Positions 9,836 through 20,995 of a DNA stretch of 56,602 nucleotides are shown here, piece after piece. Each line of letters begins with the position of its first letter. Within the stretch, counting starts at the first letter, position 1. The position numbers and the translations under genes were made by a program. The DNA is from an uncultured Alphaproteobacteria bacterium (GTDB lineage: Bacteria; Pseudomonadota; Alphaproteobacteria; HIMB59; GCA-002718135): assembly GCA_902592345.1 (NCBI GenBank), contig CACJEE010000006.1, positions 1-56,602 of the forward strand. Direction: 5' to 3'. The notes below the pieces were generated by a model. The model saw only the letters and a list, made by a program, of their open reading frames with translations, had not been told where the DNA came from and did no database searches.

Positions 9836-10445
9836 TAAGTTCTAAAAAAACATTTTTTTCTTTACTAGATATAGTAAAGTCAGAGCTGATTTTTTTTAAT
9901 TTTTTTCTAATCCTATTTAGGTGACTCTCTATTGAAGAAGTGTTTAAATCCTGTTTTATTTGAAGAGCGTCTCTCTCAAGCGTTCTTTTTTTAACATTTT
10001 TTTCTTTAAATAATTTTAAAAGAATATGATTTTCTGCTTCTGTTAAATCAATTGTTTGATTCGTTTTAGTGTTGGTTACTAAATTATTATTAAGCTCGAT
10101 ATTTGTAAAGGTATGTTTTGTTGTGTTAATAAAATTGTTAATCGTGTCTATAAATTTATTTATAGAAAAGGGTGAAATGAGAGTGTTTTTTTTATTAAGT
10201 GAAAATTTTTGAAAAACAGAAAAGTCTTTAGACACAAAGATAAAGTTTTCGTTTTTGTATATTTTTTTTATAGTTTTTTCAGAAACAGCTTTGTCGTTAT
10301 CTAAAAAAACTATTGATAAATTTTTTTTATCTTGAGTTGTATTTAGCTCCTCAAAACTCTTAACACTTAAATCAAAAAATTCATTTAGATTTTTAAAAAA
10401 ATTTTTTAACTCTTCTGTTGAAAAAATTTCTATTTTCGTTTTCAT
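9819..10445 (-). CDS. OmpR-type winged-helix regulator with divergent receiver-like N-terminus
   Basis: C-terminal LTEAENHILLKLF...SSIESHLNRIRKKLKKI; N-terminus lacks the usual acidic pocket. Confidence 0.6.
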   Translation of the reverse strand: MKTKIEIFSTEELKNFFKNLNEFFDLSVKSFEELNTTQDKKNLSIVFLDNDKAVSEKTIKKIYKNENFIFVSKDFSVFQKFSLNKKNTLISPFSINKFIDTINNFINTTKHTFTNIELNNNLVTNTKTNQTIDLTEAENHILLKLFKEKNVKKRTLERDALQIKQDLNTSSIESHLNRIRKKLKKISSDFTISSKEKNVFLELINQDT

Positions 10446-11080
10446 TTTTGCCTTTTTCCAAAAAGTGATGTGCCTATACGGATATAAGTAGCATTGTGCT
10501 TAATTGCCTCAATATAATCGTCACTCATTCCCATGCTTAAGTGTGAGAGATTATGTTTTTGAGCCTGTTTCTCTAATAAAGAAAAATGATCTTGTGGGGT
10601 ATCATTGATAGGCGGAATACACATTAGGCCAATAATATTAAGGATAAGATCATTTCTGCAAAACCTGATGAACTCATCTAGCTGTTCAAGATAGATGCCG
10701 CTTTTGCTTTCTTCTCTTCCTGTATTAACCTGAATAAAAAATTTTTTATTCTTGAGATTTCCTTGCTTTACAAATTCTTTAGCTAGTTTTTCTCTATCAA
10801 GAGTATGGAATACATCAAAAAGCTTAATAGCCTCTTTGGTTTTGTTTGTTTGTAGGGGGCCTGTTAAATGTAGCTCTAGGTCAGGGTGTTTCACCTTAAG
10901 GTCTTCAAATTTTATTTTAGCTTCTTGAACCTTATTTTCACCAAATATTCTAACCCCGTGTTTTAGGGCATCTTCCACAAGTTCCCTGGGGTGATTTTTA
11001 GAAACAGCAATAATTTGGGTTTTTTTGCCTAAATCCCTAGTTTCTTTTATGATTTCCTTATATTTGTTAATTTTGAACAT
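10442..11080 (-). CDS. YggS-family pyridoxal phosphate-binding protein
   Basis: IIAVSKNHPRELVEDALKHGVRIFGENKVQEA, LHLTGPLQTNK, LSMGMSDDYIEAIKHNATYIRIGTSLFG. Confidence 0.93.
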   Translation of the reverse strand: MFKINKYKEIIKETRDLGKKTQIIAVSKNHPRELVEDALKHGVRIFGENKVQEAKIKFEDLKVKHPDLELHLTGPLQTNKTKEAIKLFDVFHTLDREKLAKEFVKQGNLKNKKFFIQVNTGREESKSGIYLEQLDEFIRFCRNDLILNIIGLMCIPPINDTPQDHFSLLEKQAQKHNLSHLSMGMSDDYIEAIKHNATYIRIGTSLFGKRQK

Positions 11081-11199
11081 TTCTAATTGTTGTAAAAAAA
11101 CAACACAACCTAACTAATTTCCTCATTTTTATGCTTTTTTTAGTTTTTTAGCAATTTTTTTATTAATAACTGGGTCAATATAAGAGTAGTTTCTTATAT

Positions 11200-11217
11200 T
11201 TAATGAATATTCATTAA
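11200..11217. promoter_or_regulatory. 18-bp perfect palindrome upstream of the porin gene
   Basis: TTAATGAATATTCATTAA, 19 bp before the start codon. Confidence 0.45.
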
Positions 11218-11235
11218 CTCAATAAGGAGTATATT

Positions 11236-12291
11236 ATGAAAAAAGAACTATTAATTGCATCAGCATTAGTATCAACTTTAGGCGCTGCCTCAGTTGCTAA
11301 CGCTGTAACTGCAACTACTTCTGGTAGTCATCATACTGGTTTAAGAGGTACTGACCTTGATTCTGGTTCTACTGATACTATCGCTCAAGTTGTAGCATCT
11401 AGCTTCTCAGTTTCTCTTTCAGAGACTACTGATGGTGGCATAGGTATTGCTTCAAGCTTTATGCTAGCAAACGAAGGTACTACTGGTACTCAGTCTGCTG
11501 GTTTAACACTAACTTTTACTGATGGATCAAAACTAGACGTGATTAATGCTGGTAACGCAGCTAAATCTCACGACATTTCTGTTCCTGGTGGAGCTGGTGA
11601 AGCTTCTATCACAGTAACTACTAACAACAACGCGCAAACTGGCCTAGACTTCTTTGGCGCTGGTACTGCAATCGGTGTAGAGTGGCATTCAGCTGCTGAT
11701 TTTATGGCTGATGGTCTTAAAATTGGTGCTTCATTCTCAGTTGACGATGGTGTTGCTGCTGATGCTTCAGCTGCTGTTGAAAGCTCATGGGGACTTGGTG
11801 CTACTTACGTAACAAGTGCTGGTGATACAGCTGTAACTATTGGTGCTGGTCTTTCTGAATCTGATTGGAAAGATACTGATACTGCTGCGCCAACAGGTGA
11901 TAACGGATTCCATGTTGGTTTCAGTGCTGTAACAGGTAACTTAACTGTTGCTGCTGGTTATGCTAACGGTGATAAAGTTATTGATAACTCAACTAGTGAT
12001 GAAAGAGAAATCGTTGATAACTCAGTAACAAAAATTGGTGTTAAATATGTTTCTGGCGATGTTACTCTAAGCGTTGGTATGACTTCTGCTGCAGGTAATG
12101 ACTCAGCTACTCTTGGTACTGCTGGTACTAAAGAAGATGCTGTTGACACTACTGATGCTGGTATCGCTTACGCAGTAGCGTCAGGTGTAACTGCTAACCT
12201 TGGTTGGAAGAATGTTGACTCTACAGAGAACAGTGATTCTGAAACATCAGGTGGTACTTCATGGTACATCGGTGCTAACATGGCATTTTAA
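11236..12291 (+). CDS. outer membrane porin
   Basis: Signal peptide ending ANA, Gly/Ser/Thr/Asp-rich beta-barrel pattern, C-terminal aromatic (GANMAF), strong AAGGAG SD. Confidence 0.85.
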   Translation: MKKELLIASALVSTLGAASVANAVTATTSGSHHTGLRGTDLDSGSTDTIAQVVASSFSVSLSETTDGGIGIASSFMLANEGTTGTQSAGLTLTFTDGSKLDVINAGNAAKSHDISVPGGAGEASITVTTNNNAQTGLDFFGAGTAIGVEWHSAADFMADGLKIGASFSVDDGVAADASAAVESSWGLGATYVTSAGDTAVTIGAGLSESDWKDTDTAAPTGDNGFHVGFSAVTGNLTVAAGYANGDKVIDNSTSDEREIVDNSVTKIGVKYVSGDVTLSVGMTSAAGNDSATLGTAGTKEDAVDTTDAGIAYAVASGVTANLGWKNVDSTENSDSETSGGTSWYIGANMAF

Positions 12292-12308
12292 TTAATATAA
12301 ATTTTACT

Positions 12309-12342
12309 AAAACGGCACTTTTTTAAAGTGCCGTTTTTTTTT
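12309..12342 (+). terminator. Rho-independent terminator after the porin gene
   Basis: AAAACGGCACTTT TTT AAAGTGCCGTTTTTTTTT hairpin plus T tract. Confidence 0.92.
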
Positions 12343-12381
12343 ATAATTTACTTTTTTAAAGCAATAGAATAGTTAGAGAAT

Positions 12382-12984
12382 ATGTCTCTTTTTAAAATCC
12401 TTACACTGATATTATTAATATTTCTTTTTTCTTGTAACAAAAACTTAACTGATGAAGAGAGGGAAGAGTTGTGGTCAAAAGCACAAACTACAGGCGAAAT
12501 AATAAGTAGATCGGGAACAAAGGTTAACTCCGCAAACAACAAAGAGCTCGCAATGAGAGAGGCCGAAACAAGAAATAGTACTGGTGGAGGTTTATTTGGA
12601 AAAGATGGAATTGATATATTTAGTACAGATAAAAATAAAGAACAAAAGGGTGGGTTTGCCACAATTGGCATGCCAATCAATCCTTATTTATGGTCAGCTA
12701 GCTTAGAAACATTGAGCTTTATTCCGTTAAGCTCAGCAGATCCTTTTGGGGGGACTATATTTACTGACTGGTACAGCACACAAGCTAATGAAAATGAAAG
12801 GTGTAAAATAAACGTGTTTATTAGTGGGGCAGAGTTAAAAACACAAAACTTAAGGGTCTCGTCTTTTTGTGAGGTGTTTAAAAAAAATAAATGGGTTGGT
12901 GTTACAACAAATAACCGAGATAATATAGATCTAGAAAACGCTATATTAAATAAGGCAAAAAAACTAAAACTTAAAAACAGCTAA
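12382..12984 (+). CDS. DUF3576-type lipoprotein
   Basis: Lipobox [41 protein letters not shown]. Confidence 0.8.
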   Translation: MSLFKILTLILLIFLFSCNKNLTDEEREELWSKAQTTGEIISRSGTKVNSANNKELAMREAETRNSTGGGLFGKDGIDIFSTDKNKEQKGGFATIGMPINPYLWSASLETLSFIPLSSADPFGGTIFTDWYSTQANENERCKINVFISGAELKTQNLRVSSFCEVFKKNKWVGVTTNNRDNIDLENAILNKAKKLKLKNS

Positions 12985-12985
12985 A

Positions 12986-15505
12986 GTGTCGGACAGATAC
13001 AATCACAAGGTAGCCGAGCCAAAATGGCAAAAAAAATGGCGGGACGCCAATATATTTAAAGTAGAAAAAAAAGATAATAAAAAAAAATATTATGTGCTTG
13101 AGATGTTTCCTTATCCCTCTGGAAAAATCCATATGGGACATGTAAGAAACTATACACTTGGTGATGTTGTTGCTCGTTACAAAAAAATGATGGGCTTTAA
13201 TGTTTTCCACCCTATGGGTTGGGATGCTTTCGGGCTGCCTGCAGAAAACGCTGCTATGACAGAAAAAAAGAATCCTGCAGATTGGACCTATACCAATATA
13301 AGTTACATGCGAAACCAGCTTAAATCTATGGGCTTTTCTATTGATTGGGATAGAGAATTGGCAACTTGTCACCCTGGTTATTACAAACATGAGCAGCTCT
13401 TTTTTTTAGAAATGTATAAAAATGGTTTAGCTTATAAAAAAATGTCAGAGGTTAATTGGGACCCAGTAGATAAAACAGTTTTGGCAAACGAACAAGTTAT
13501 TGATGGAAGAGGTTGGCGCTCTGGTGCTCTGGTTGAGAAAAAAAATCTTTCGCAATGGTTTTTAAAAACAAGCAACTACTCGGAAGAGCTATTAGATGAT
13601 TTGAGCTCACTGGATATGTGGCCAAATAAAGTTAAAGTGATGCAATCTAACTGGATTGGTAAATCAGAAGGTGCAGAAATAGTTTTTTCTTTAGTTAAGA
13701 ATGATTTTTTAGACGATAAGCATCTTACGGTTTATACTACAAGGCCTGATACAATTTTTGGTGCAACATTTATTGCTATTTCAGCCAATCATGATTTTGC
13801 AAAAAAAATATTGAAAAAAGATAACAATGCTAAAAAATTCAATAAGGAAATTAAAGTTATAGACTCTGAAAAAACAAAAGTGGGATACAACACAAACATT
13901 TTTATCAAACACCCTTTTTTGGATAAAAAGATACCACTATTTATCGCAAATTTTGTTCTAATGGATTATGGCCTAGGGGCTATATTTGGCTGTCCTGCCC
14001 ATGATCAAAGAGATTTAGATTTCGCACTAAAGTATAACTTAGAGGTTATTCAGGTTGTAGAGCCCATAAAATCAAAACAACACTCTAATGGTATCAAAAA
14101 TACTGCAATATTAGAAAGTGGTTTGATGATCAATTCTGGTTTTCTAGATGGAATGGATAATGAAAAAGCAAAAAAAGAAGTTGTGAAAAGATTAGAAAAA
14201 GAGGGGATTGGTAATAAAAAAATAAATTATAAATTAAGAGATTGGGGTATTTCTAGACAGCGTTATTGGGGGTGTCCAATTCCAATATTATATAGAGAAG
14301 ATGGCTCGGTTATTCCTGTTGAAGAAAAAGAACTGCCAGTTTTACTACCTGTACTAAGCCAAAACAATCCAAGCCCAACAAAAGAAGAGGTTGATGAGTG
14401 GAAAAATACCAGCTGCCCTATAACTGGCATGAAGGCGATTAGAGAAACAGATACTTTTGATACTTTTTTTGAGTCTTCCTGGTATTTTTTGCGTTATTGT
14501 AACCCGCGTTTAAACAACAAGCCTTTTTTAAAAGAAGATGTAAATTATTGGCTTCCTGTTGATCAATATATAGGCGGTATTGAACATGCAATTCTTCACC
14601 TTTTGTATTCTAGGTTTTTTACAAAAGCTCTAAGAGACTTAAAGTTTGTGGATATTAACGAGCCCTTCAGAGGTCTTTTTACACAAGGCATGGTTACACA
14701 TAAAACATTTAAAGACAAAATGGGTAATTGGGTTGAGCCTAACAAGATTGTGGAAAGTAAGGGAAATTATTTTGATAATAATAATGAGCAGGTTTTGGTT
14801 GGTAAAATTGAAAAAATGAGTAAGTCCAAAAAAAATGTAGTGAACCCCTCCTCTATAATTGAAAATTATGGCGCTGACACAGCACGGTGGTTTATGTTGT
14901 CTGACTCTCCTCCAGAAAGAGACTTAGAGTGGACAGATGTTGGTGTAGCCTCTTCATACAAGTTTATTAATAAAATTTGGGAAACCTGTATAAGAGCTAA
15001 GAATTACAAAGCATCAGACGATTTGCTAAAAACAAATAAATTTAACGCCCTTATACAAAGTGTTTCAGAAAATATTGAAAAATTTCATTTTAATAAATCT
15101 GTTGCAAACATTTATGAATATGTAAATGAGATTAACAAGTTTATGGATAAAAAAACAATTTCAGGAGATAGTTTAAAAGGTGTGGTTAAAAATTTGTGTA
15201 TTATTATACATCCATTCACACCTCATTTAAGTGAAGAAATTTGGGAGCTTCTAGGCCACAAAGGTTTTTGCGCTAATGCAAATTGGCCAGAGTTTAAAAA
15301 AAATGATGTTGTTAATAAAGTTAATCTTCCGATACAGGTTAATGGGAAGTTGAAAGGCCTTATTTCTTCAAAGAAAAACGAGAAAGAAGAGGTTGTTTTA
15401 GAAAAAGCAAAAAAATTACCTAGCTTAAATAGGGTATTGAAAGATAAAATAATTGTAAAAATTATATACATCCCTGGAAAAATATTAAATATAGTTATTA
15501 AATGA
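12986..15505 (+). CDS. leuS: leucyl-tRNA synthetase
   Basis: [22 protein letters not shown] and [10 protein letters not shown] motifs; GTG start. Confidence 0.98.
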   Translation: MSDRYNHKVAEPKWQKKWRDANIFKVEKKDNKKKYYVLEMFPYPSGKIHMGHVRNYTLGDVVARYKKMMGFNVFHPMGWDAFGLPAENAAMTEKKNPADWTYTNISYMRNQLKSMGFSIDWDRELATCHPGYYKHEQLFFLEMYKNGLAYKKMSEVNWDPVDKTVLANEQVIDGRGWRSGALVEKKNLSQWFLKTSNYSEELLDDLSSLDMWPNKVKVMQSNWIGKSEGAEIVFSLVKNDFLDDKHLTVYTTRPDTIFGATFIAISANHDFAKKILKKDNNAKKFNKEIKVIDSEKTKVGYNTNIFIKHPFLDKKIPLFIANFVLMDYGLGAIFGCPAHDQRDLDFALKYNLEVIQVVEPIKSKQHSNGIKNTAILESGLMINSGFLDGMDNEKAKKEVVKRLEKEGIGNKKINYKLRDWGISRQRYWGCPIPILYREDGSVIPVEEKELPVLLPVLSQNNPSPTKEEVDEWKNTSCPITGMKAIRETDTFDTFFESSWYFLRYCNPRLNNKPFLKEDVNYWLPVDQYIGGIEHAILHLLYSRFFTKALRDLKFVDINEPFRGLFTQGMVTHKTFKDKMGNWVEPNKIVESKGNYFDNNNEQVLVGKIEKMSKSKKNVVNPSSIIENYGADTARWFMLSDSPPERDLEWTDVGVASSYKFINKIWETCIRAKNYKASDDLLKTNKFNALIQSVSENIEKFHFNKSVANIYEYVNEINKFMDKKTISGDSLKGVVKNLCIIIHPFTPHLSEEIWELLGHKGFCANANWPEFKKNDVVNKVNLPIQVNGKLKGLISSKKNEKEEVVLEKAKKLPSLNRVLKDKIIVKIIYIPGKILNIVIK

Positions 15506-16002
15506 GGTTGTTGTTTTTAAAAATAATATTTTTCTTTTCACTTGTTTCTTGTTCAAATATTGATTTTTTATTAGAAACAAAAGAAGGCTCAGATTTTTTA
15601 AAAAACAAAACTCTTATTTATGTTGGTGGTTGGGACAATCCAGTTTTAAAAGATGAGTTGTTTTTAAAAATTGGTGAAGCGAAAGAAAATAAATTTATAC
15701 TAAATGCTCAAGTTAATGAAAAACAAACCAAAAAATCTGTTGGTGAAAACCAGGTAGCAATAAAAATTGAATATAAAATTATAGTTGACTATGTTTTGGT
15801 TGACACCACGAACAGGTGTCCAGAAATTAAAAATAGGCAAATATCAAATTTTTCCTTCACCCCAAAATCTTCTGGTTTTAATTTTGCAAGCGATGTTCTT
15901 TTGGGCAGTTTGTATGAAGAGGCCATTTTAAATAATGTAAACAATTTTATATCTTATGCCAATAACACGCTTAAATCTAACCAGTGCTTGGATGAAGGCT
16001 AA
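15502..16002 (+). CDS. lptE: LptE-like LPS-assembly lipoprotein
   Basis: Lipoprotein signal (SLVSCSN) and position between leuS and holA. Confidence 0.65.
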   Translation: MRLLFLKIIFFFSLVSCSNIDFLLETKEGSDFLKNKTLIYVGGWDNPVLKDELFLKIGEAKENKFILNAQVNEKQTKKSVGENQVAIKIEYKIIVDYVLVDTTNRCPEIKNRQISNFSFTPKSSGFNFASDVLLGSLYEEAILNNVNNFISYANNTLKSNQCLDEG

Positions 16003-16918
16003 TCCAGAAAATTTTGTTGTCAATAGGGGGTTGTGCCTAAATTATAAGAGCTTCTTTATCAGTGGAAATGATGAGGGTTATATTTTTTCACTAACGAACT
16101 TATTAGTAAAAAGTTTTTTAAACAATGGATTTATAAAAAAAACCTTAACAAGCGATGACGGTGTTGCTCCTGATTTGTTTAAGTTAGAAAATAAATATGT
16201 TTATGTTTGTGAAAAATACTTAGACAATAATTCGGTGGAAGAAATAGAAAAAAATGAAGACATATTAATATTTTGTGAGAAATCTTCTGCAAAAAACAAA
16301 TCAATAAAACAGTTTTTTTCAAAATCAAAAGAAAGGGTTTTGCTGGAATGCTATGAGTTGGACCAAGGCAGAAAAAAAATTATATTAGATGGGTTTATTA
16401 AGAATTATGATCTTTTTTTTGAAAAAAATACTTATTGGTTTTTGTTGGGTTTACTTGATAATAGGTATGCTATTTTAGAGAAAGAATTAGAAAAAATACT
16501 TCTGTTGGAAAATAAAAATGACACTGTTGAGCTTGCAAATGTTTTAAATATGAATCAGTTGACTGATGCAAATAAGTTTTTTTTTAAACTTCATTTAAGC
16601 AAAAATGATGTTACATCTTTTTTAAACTCTTCTATAACCTCATTGTCTGATTTTTATGCATATTTTTCCTATTTTAAAATTTATTCTCTATTATTATTTG
16701 AGTCTAGAAACAAAGCAGAGCTCGAAAACAAAATTCCCAGATATCTTTTTAGAGAAAAACAGGGCCTTTTAAATTTGTTTAACTCCCTTGATGAAAATAA
16801 AAAGAATGTTTTATCTTCGTTGATTTTTAAAACAGAAAGACTTGTTAGAAAAAACCCTTCTCTTTTCAAGCCGCTATTTTACAGGTTTGTTTTAAATTAT
16901 AAGAAAATTATTTCTTAA
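15992..16918 (+). CDS. holA: DNA polymerase III delta subunit
   Basis: SGNDEGYIFSLTNLLVKSF and HolA-like length and position; likely start ATG 15992. Confidence 0.7.
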   Translation: MKANPENFVVNRGLCLNYKSFFISGNDEGYIFSLTNLLVKSFLNNGFIKKTLTSDDGVAPDLFKLENKYVYVCEKYLDNNSVEEIEKNEDILIFCEKSSAKNKSIKQFFSKSKERVLLECYELDQGRKKIILDGFIKNYDLFFEKNTYWFLLGLLDNRYAILEKELEKILLLENKNDTVELANVLNMNQLTDANKFFFKLHLSKNDVTSFLNSSITSLSDFYAYFSYFKIYSLLLFESRNKAELENKIPRYLFREKQGLLNLFNSLDENKKNVLSSLIFKTERLVRKNPSLFKPLFYRFVLNYKKIIS

Positions 16919-17741
16919 GTCTTTTCATTATTTCATCTAGTTGGTTTAAGTCTGAGTAAAACAAAGTTAGTGATCCTGAAGAGCCGCTCTCATTAAAATG
17001 AATGGAGGTTTTAAGGCCAATTTTGTCAGATAGCTCTTTTTCAAGATCTAAAATATTTGGGTCTTTTTGCGTTTGTTTTTTTCTAACTTTTTTATATTTT
17101 GATGTAGATTTCTCTACATCTCTGACACTTAGTTTTTTTTCAAAAATTTCTTTTGCTTTGGCTACCGCATCCGGAACCCCGACCAGCGCTCTTGCGTGAC
17201 CCATTGAAATTTTTCCTGAAATAATCATTTGGTGAATCTCTTCATCTAACTCAAGCATTCTTATAAGGTTAGAGATGTGGCTTGGGCTTTTTCCCAACTT
17301 CTTTGATAAATCGTCGGCTTTTAATCCGTTTGTTATAATTATTTTTTTGTATGCTTTGGCCTCTTCTACAACGTTAAGGTTTTCCCTTTGTATGTTTTCA
17401 ATCAAAGCAAGCTCAAAAACCTTATCCTCTGAAGCATCCATTACAACGCAATCTACTGTGTGCACACCCGCCAATTGACAGGCTCTCCAACGTCTTTCGC
17501 CGGCAATTATTTCATAATTATCATCGCCAGCAACCCTAACTATTATTGGTTGAATTAGGCCTTGATTTTTAATTGAGTGTGAAAGCTCTTGAATGTCTTT
17601 GTCTTCAAAGTTTTTTCTAGGCTGATGTTTGTTTGGTGAAATCTTTGATATATCTATTTTGTTAACATTGCTTTTGTTGGTTTTTGCTGAGCTTAAAAGC
17701 GCGCCTAAGCCCATTCCTAATTTTTTGTTTTCTTTTTTCAT
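16908..17741 (-). CDS. parB: chromosome partitioning protein ParB
   Basis: LGMGLGALLS, NKHQPRKNF, YEIIAGERRWRACQLAG, IQRENLNVVEEA. Confidence 0.97.
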   Translation of the reverse strand: MKKENKKLGMGLGALLSSAKTNKSNVNKIDISKISPNKHQPRKNFEDKDIQELSHSIKNQGLIQPIIVRVAGDDNYEIIAGERRWRACQLAGVHTVDCVVMDASEDKVFELALIENIQRENLNVVEEAKAYKKIIITNGLKADDLSKKLGKSPSHISNLIRMLELDEEIHQMIISGKISMGHARALVGVPDAVAKAKEIFEKKLSVRDVEKSTSKYKKVRKKQTQKDPNILDLEKELSDKIGLKTSIHFNESGSSGSLTLFYSDLNQLDEIMKRLKK

Positions 17742-17744
17742 TTG

Positions 17745-18506
17745 TTAATCTTGTTTATTCAATATTTCTCGAGCAAGACCTATATATGCCATAGATCCTG
17801 AACAATTAACATCATATATTATTGCAGGCTTTCCATGGCTTGGAGCCTCTGATATTTTTACATTTCTTGGAATTGTTGTTTTGTAAACAATTTCACCAAA
17901 ATGCTCTCTTACATCCTTTTCAACCAAAGAACTAAGGGTGTTTCTTTTATCAACCATAGTTAAGAGTATTCCCTCAACATTAAGTTTGGGGTTAAAGTTT
18001 TCTTTTATTAGTTGAATGGTGTTAACCAGAGATGACATTCCCTCAAGCGCAAAAAATTCTGACTGTAGGGGAACGATAACTGAGTTTGATGCAACAAGGG
18101 AGTTTATTGTTAAAAGTCCTAGTGCTGGGGGGCAGTCAATTAATATAAAATCATAGGCTTTGGTGTTTAACAAAATATCTTCCAAAACAAATTCTCTTTT
18201 TTCATAATTAGCAAGCTCAACTTCTGCAGCGGCTAGATTTGTATTTGCAGAAATAATGCTTAGGTTGGGAACAATTGTTTTTTTTATTGAGTTTGTGTCA
18301 AGCTCCCTTTTTACGATAAGATCATATAGGCTTGGAAGTCTATCTTTATAAGCTATTCCAATGCCTGTGCTGGCATTTCCTTGCGGGTCCGCATCAACCA
18401 ATAAAACCTTTTTGTTAATGGCAGATAGGGATGTTGCAAGGTTAATTGTTGTTGTTGTTTTTCCAACACCGCCTTTTTGATTGGCTATGGAGATTATTTT
18501 AGTCAT
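17745..18506 (-). CDS. parA: chromosome partitioning ATPase ParA
   Basis: ISIANQKGGVGKTTTTINLATSL, LLVDADPQGNASTG. Confidence 0.97.
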   Translation of the reverse strand: MTKIISIANQKGGVGKTTTTINLATSLSAINKKVLLVDADPQGNASTGIGIAYKDRLPSLYDLIVKRELDTNSIKKTIVPNLSIISANTNLAAAEVELANYEKREFVLEDILLNTKAYDFILIDCPPALGLLTINSLVASNSVIVPLQSEFFALEGMSSLVNTIQLIKENFNPKLNVEGILLTMVDKRNTLSSLVEKDVREHFGEIVYKTTIPRNVKISEAPSHGKPAIIYDVNCSGSMAYIGLAREILNKQD

Positions 18507-19167
18507 CTTTTTTTTTGGTTTTTATGTTTTTTATTTCTAAAACACAGCCCTCTTTTGAGCTTATACTTTTAAAGGTCTGAAAGTTAAAATAAAAATTTTT
18601 TTTTGCCATTTCAATTTCGTTATAAACATTTCTTCCTTTTAAAAAAAGAGATGTTGTGTTTTTATTTGAATGCAAAAGTGAATAAGAAAGTAGTTTGTTT
18701 AGTGGGGCTAAAGCCCTTGAAACTATTAAATCTGCTTTACCTATGTTTAGTTGTTCAATTCTTTTTTTTTGGGTTTTTGCAGATAGTGATAGTAGTTTTA
18801 TAACACCTCTTACAAAATCAATTTTTTTTCCAACAGAATCAACCATGAAAACATTGTCGTACCCAAGTACTGATAATGGGATGCCAGGAAGCCCTCCTCC
18901 TGTGCCTAAATCAAAAATTTTAAATTTTTTTTTGGAAATAAAAAGAGAAAGTTGGAGTGAGTCAGCAATATGTCTCTCCCAAACATTTTCTAAGGTTGAC
19001 CTCCCAACAATGTTTGTGTGTTTATTAAAATTAAACACCTCTAAAACATATCTTTCTATTTTGCTCACCTGTGTTTTTGTTAGCCCAAACTTGCTTACTA
19101 CATCGTCTTTATTCACCTTAGGCGGCTTTTTTGTTTTTGTTTTTTTTGATGTAACGCATAATTGCAA
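18499..19167 (-). CDS. rsmG: 16S rRNA (guanine527-N7)-methyltransferase RsmG
   Basis: [46 protein letters not shown]. Confidence 0.92.
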   Translation of the reverse strand: MQLCVTSKKTKTKKPPKVNKDDVVSKFGLTKTQVSKIERYVLEVFNFNKHTNIVGRSTLENVWERHIADSLQLSLFISKKKFKIFDLGTGGGLPGIPLSVLGYDNVFMVDSVGKKIDFVRGVIKLLSLSAKTQKKRIEQLNIGKADLIVSRALAPLNKLLSYSLLHSNKNTTSLFLKGRNVYNEIEMAKKNFYFNFQTFKSISSKEGCVLEIKNIKTKKKDD

Positions 19168-20989
19168 TAATTGCTGCGGGGGTTACACCAGATATCCTTG
19201 ATGCCGCTCCTAAGTTTGGTGGTTTTGTTTTGGTAAGTTTTTCTATTATTTCATTAGAAAGACTTCCGACTTTTTTGTAATCAATAATTTTAGGAATCTT
19301 CAAACCCTCTTCTTTCTTAAAGTCATCAATATCTGCTCTTTGTCTGGAGAGGTAGTTAAAATAAATTGATTCGATTTGTATTTGTTCCTTGGTGTTAAAG
19401 TCTAGGTTTTTTAGCTCTGGTAATATTTTTTCTAATTTTTGAAAGCTAATGTTTTTGTATGAAAGAAGTTCAAAAACTGATCTTTTCTTACCATCTAACT
19501 TTATTTTGATATTCTTTTTTTGAAGTTGATTTGGTGAAAATTTTATATCTTTAACTAGCTTAAATCCATTTTTTATATCAGATATTTTTTTATCAAAAAG
19601 TTTTTGTCTGGTTTTTCCAACACACCCTATCTCAACCCCTAAGCGTGTTAGTCTTTGGTCTGCATTATCAGCTCTCAATAAAAGTCTGTGCTCTGAGCGT
19701 GAAGTAAACATCCTATAAGGTTCTTTTGTGCCTTTTGTGACCAAATCATCTATTAAAACACCAATGTAGCCTTGAGCTCTATCAATTATGAATTCTTTTT
19801 TTGATGTTGTTTTTAGTGCTGCATTTATCCCTGCAACAATCCCTTGTGCAGCAGCTTCTTCATACCCAGTTGTGCCGTTTATTTGTCCAGCAAAATACAG
19901 GTTGTTAATTTTTTTTGTTTCTAAGGTGTGTGATAATTCTCTTGGATCAACATAATCATATTCAATAGCATATGCTGGTTGAGTTATTATGGCTTTTTCA
20001 AGACCTTTGATAGATCTTACAAACATCTCTTGTATGCTCTCTGGCAAGGAAGAAGAGATTCCGTTTGGATAAATTAGATCGCTATCAAGGCCTTCGGGTT
20101 CTAAAAAAATCTGGTGGTTCTTTTTGTTAGGAAACCTAACAACCTTATCCTCAATTGATGGGCAATATCTTGCTCCCATTGATTTTATTACCCCTGAATA
20201 CATCGGTGACATTTCTAAATTGTCTGAAATAATTTTATGAGTTTTCTTGTTTGTGTGGGTTATAAAACAAGATACTTGCGGAGTGTGGATAACGCTGTTG
20301 ATAAAAGAGAATGGTACCGGCTTTTTATCAGGTAACTGTTCATCTAAATTACTGAAATTTATAGATTTTTTTAGTATTCTGGGAGGAGTGCCTGTTTTAA
20401 GCCTACCTATTGAAAACTTTAGTTTTTCAATTTTTTTTGCCAATGAAATTGACGGTTTGTCACCAACCCTTCCTGCATGAGTGCTTTTATCTCCTACCCT
20501 TATCACCCCTCTTAAAAAAGTTCCTGTTGTAAGAACCGCGGAATCACAGCTAATTTTTTGGCCGTTGCTTAGCTCTATTCCCACAACTTGCTTGTTTTCA
20601 ACAATTATATCCTTTACTGAGCCCTCAATAATATCAAGGTTTTGTTGATTTTTAACAATTTCCAATATTGCATTTTTGTATAAAAATCTATCTGCCTGAG
20701 CTCTGGGGCCCCTTACTGCAGCGCCCCTGCTTTCATTAAGCATTCTAAACTGAATTCCACCTTGGTCTATTGCTTGCCCCATAACACCGTCTAGGGCATC
20801 TATCTCTCTAACCAAATGACCTTTTCCCAGCCCCCCTATGGCCGGATTACATGACATTTCTCCAATTTTATCTATTTTGTGAGTTACCAAAGCTACCTTT
20901 GATCCCATTCTGGCAGGGGCGCACGCAGCCTCAACTCCGGCGTGTCCTCCACCAATAACAACCACTGAATATTTTTTGTTTTTTTTCAC
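19118..20989 (-). CDS. mnmG: tRNA U34 carboxymethylaminomethyl modification protein MnmG
   Basis: [48 protein letters not shown] start. Confidence 0.98.
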   Translation of the reverse strand: MKKNKKYSVVVIGGGHAGVEAACAPARMGSKVALVTHKIDKIGEMSCNPAIGGLGKGHLVREIDALDGVMGQAIDQGGIQFRMLNESRGAAVRGPRAQADRFLYKNAILEIVKNQQNLDIIEGSVKDIIVENKQVVGIELSNGQKISCDSAVLTTGTFLRGVIRVGDKSTHAGRVGDKPSISLAKKIEKLKFSIGRLKTGTPPRILKKSINFSNLDEQLPDKKPVPFSFINSVIHTPQVSCFITHTNKKTHKIISDNLEMSPMYSGVIKSMGARYCPSIEDKVVRFPNKKNHQIFLEPEGLDSDLIYPNGISSSLPESIQEMFVRSIKGLEKAIITQPAYAIEYDYVDPRELSHTLETKKINNLYFAGQINGTTGYEEAAAQGIVAGINAALKTTSKKEFIIDRAQGYIGVLIDDLVTKGTKEPYRMFTSRSEHRLLLRADNADQRLTRLGVEIGCVGKTRQKLFDKKISDIKNGFKLVKDIKFSPNQLQKKNIKIKLDGKKRSVFELLSYKNISFQKLEKILPELKNLDFNTKEQIQIESIYFNYLSRQRADIDDFKKEEGLKIPKIIDYKKVGSLSNEIIEKLTKTKPPNLGAASRISGVTPAAIIAIMRYIKKNKNKKAA

Positions 20990-20995
20990 GTGAAA
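20984..20995. promoter_or_regulatory. parS-like site 1
   Basis: TTTCACGTGAAA core; compare the parS consensus TGTTTCACGTGAAACA; at the mnmG/mnmE junction. Confidence 0.65.

Noticed and set aside
12971-13390. 139-aa minus ORF
   Set aside because: Antisense to leuS 5' region
18695-19201. 168-aa + strand ORF
   Set aside because: Antisense to rsmG and the mnmG 3' end
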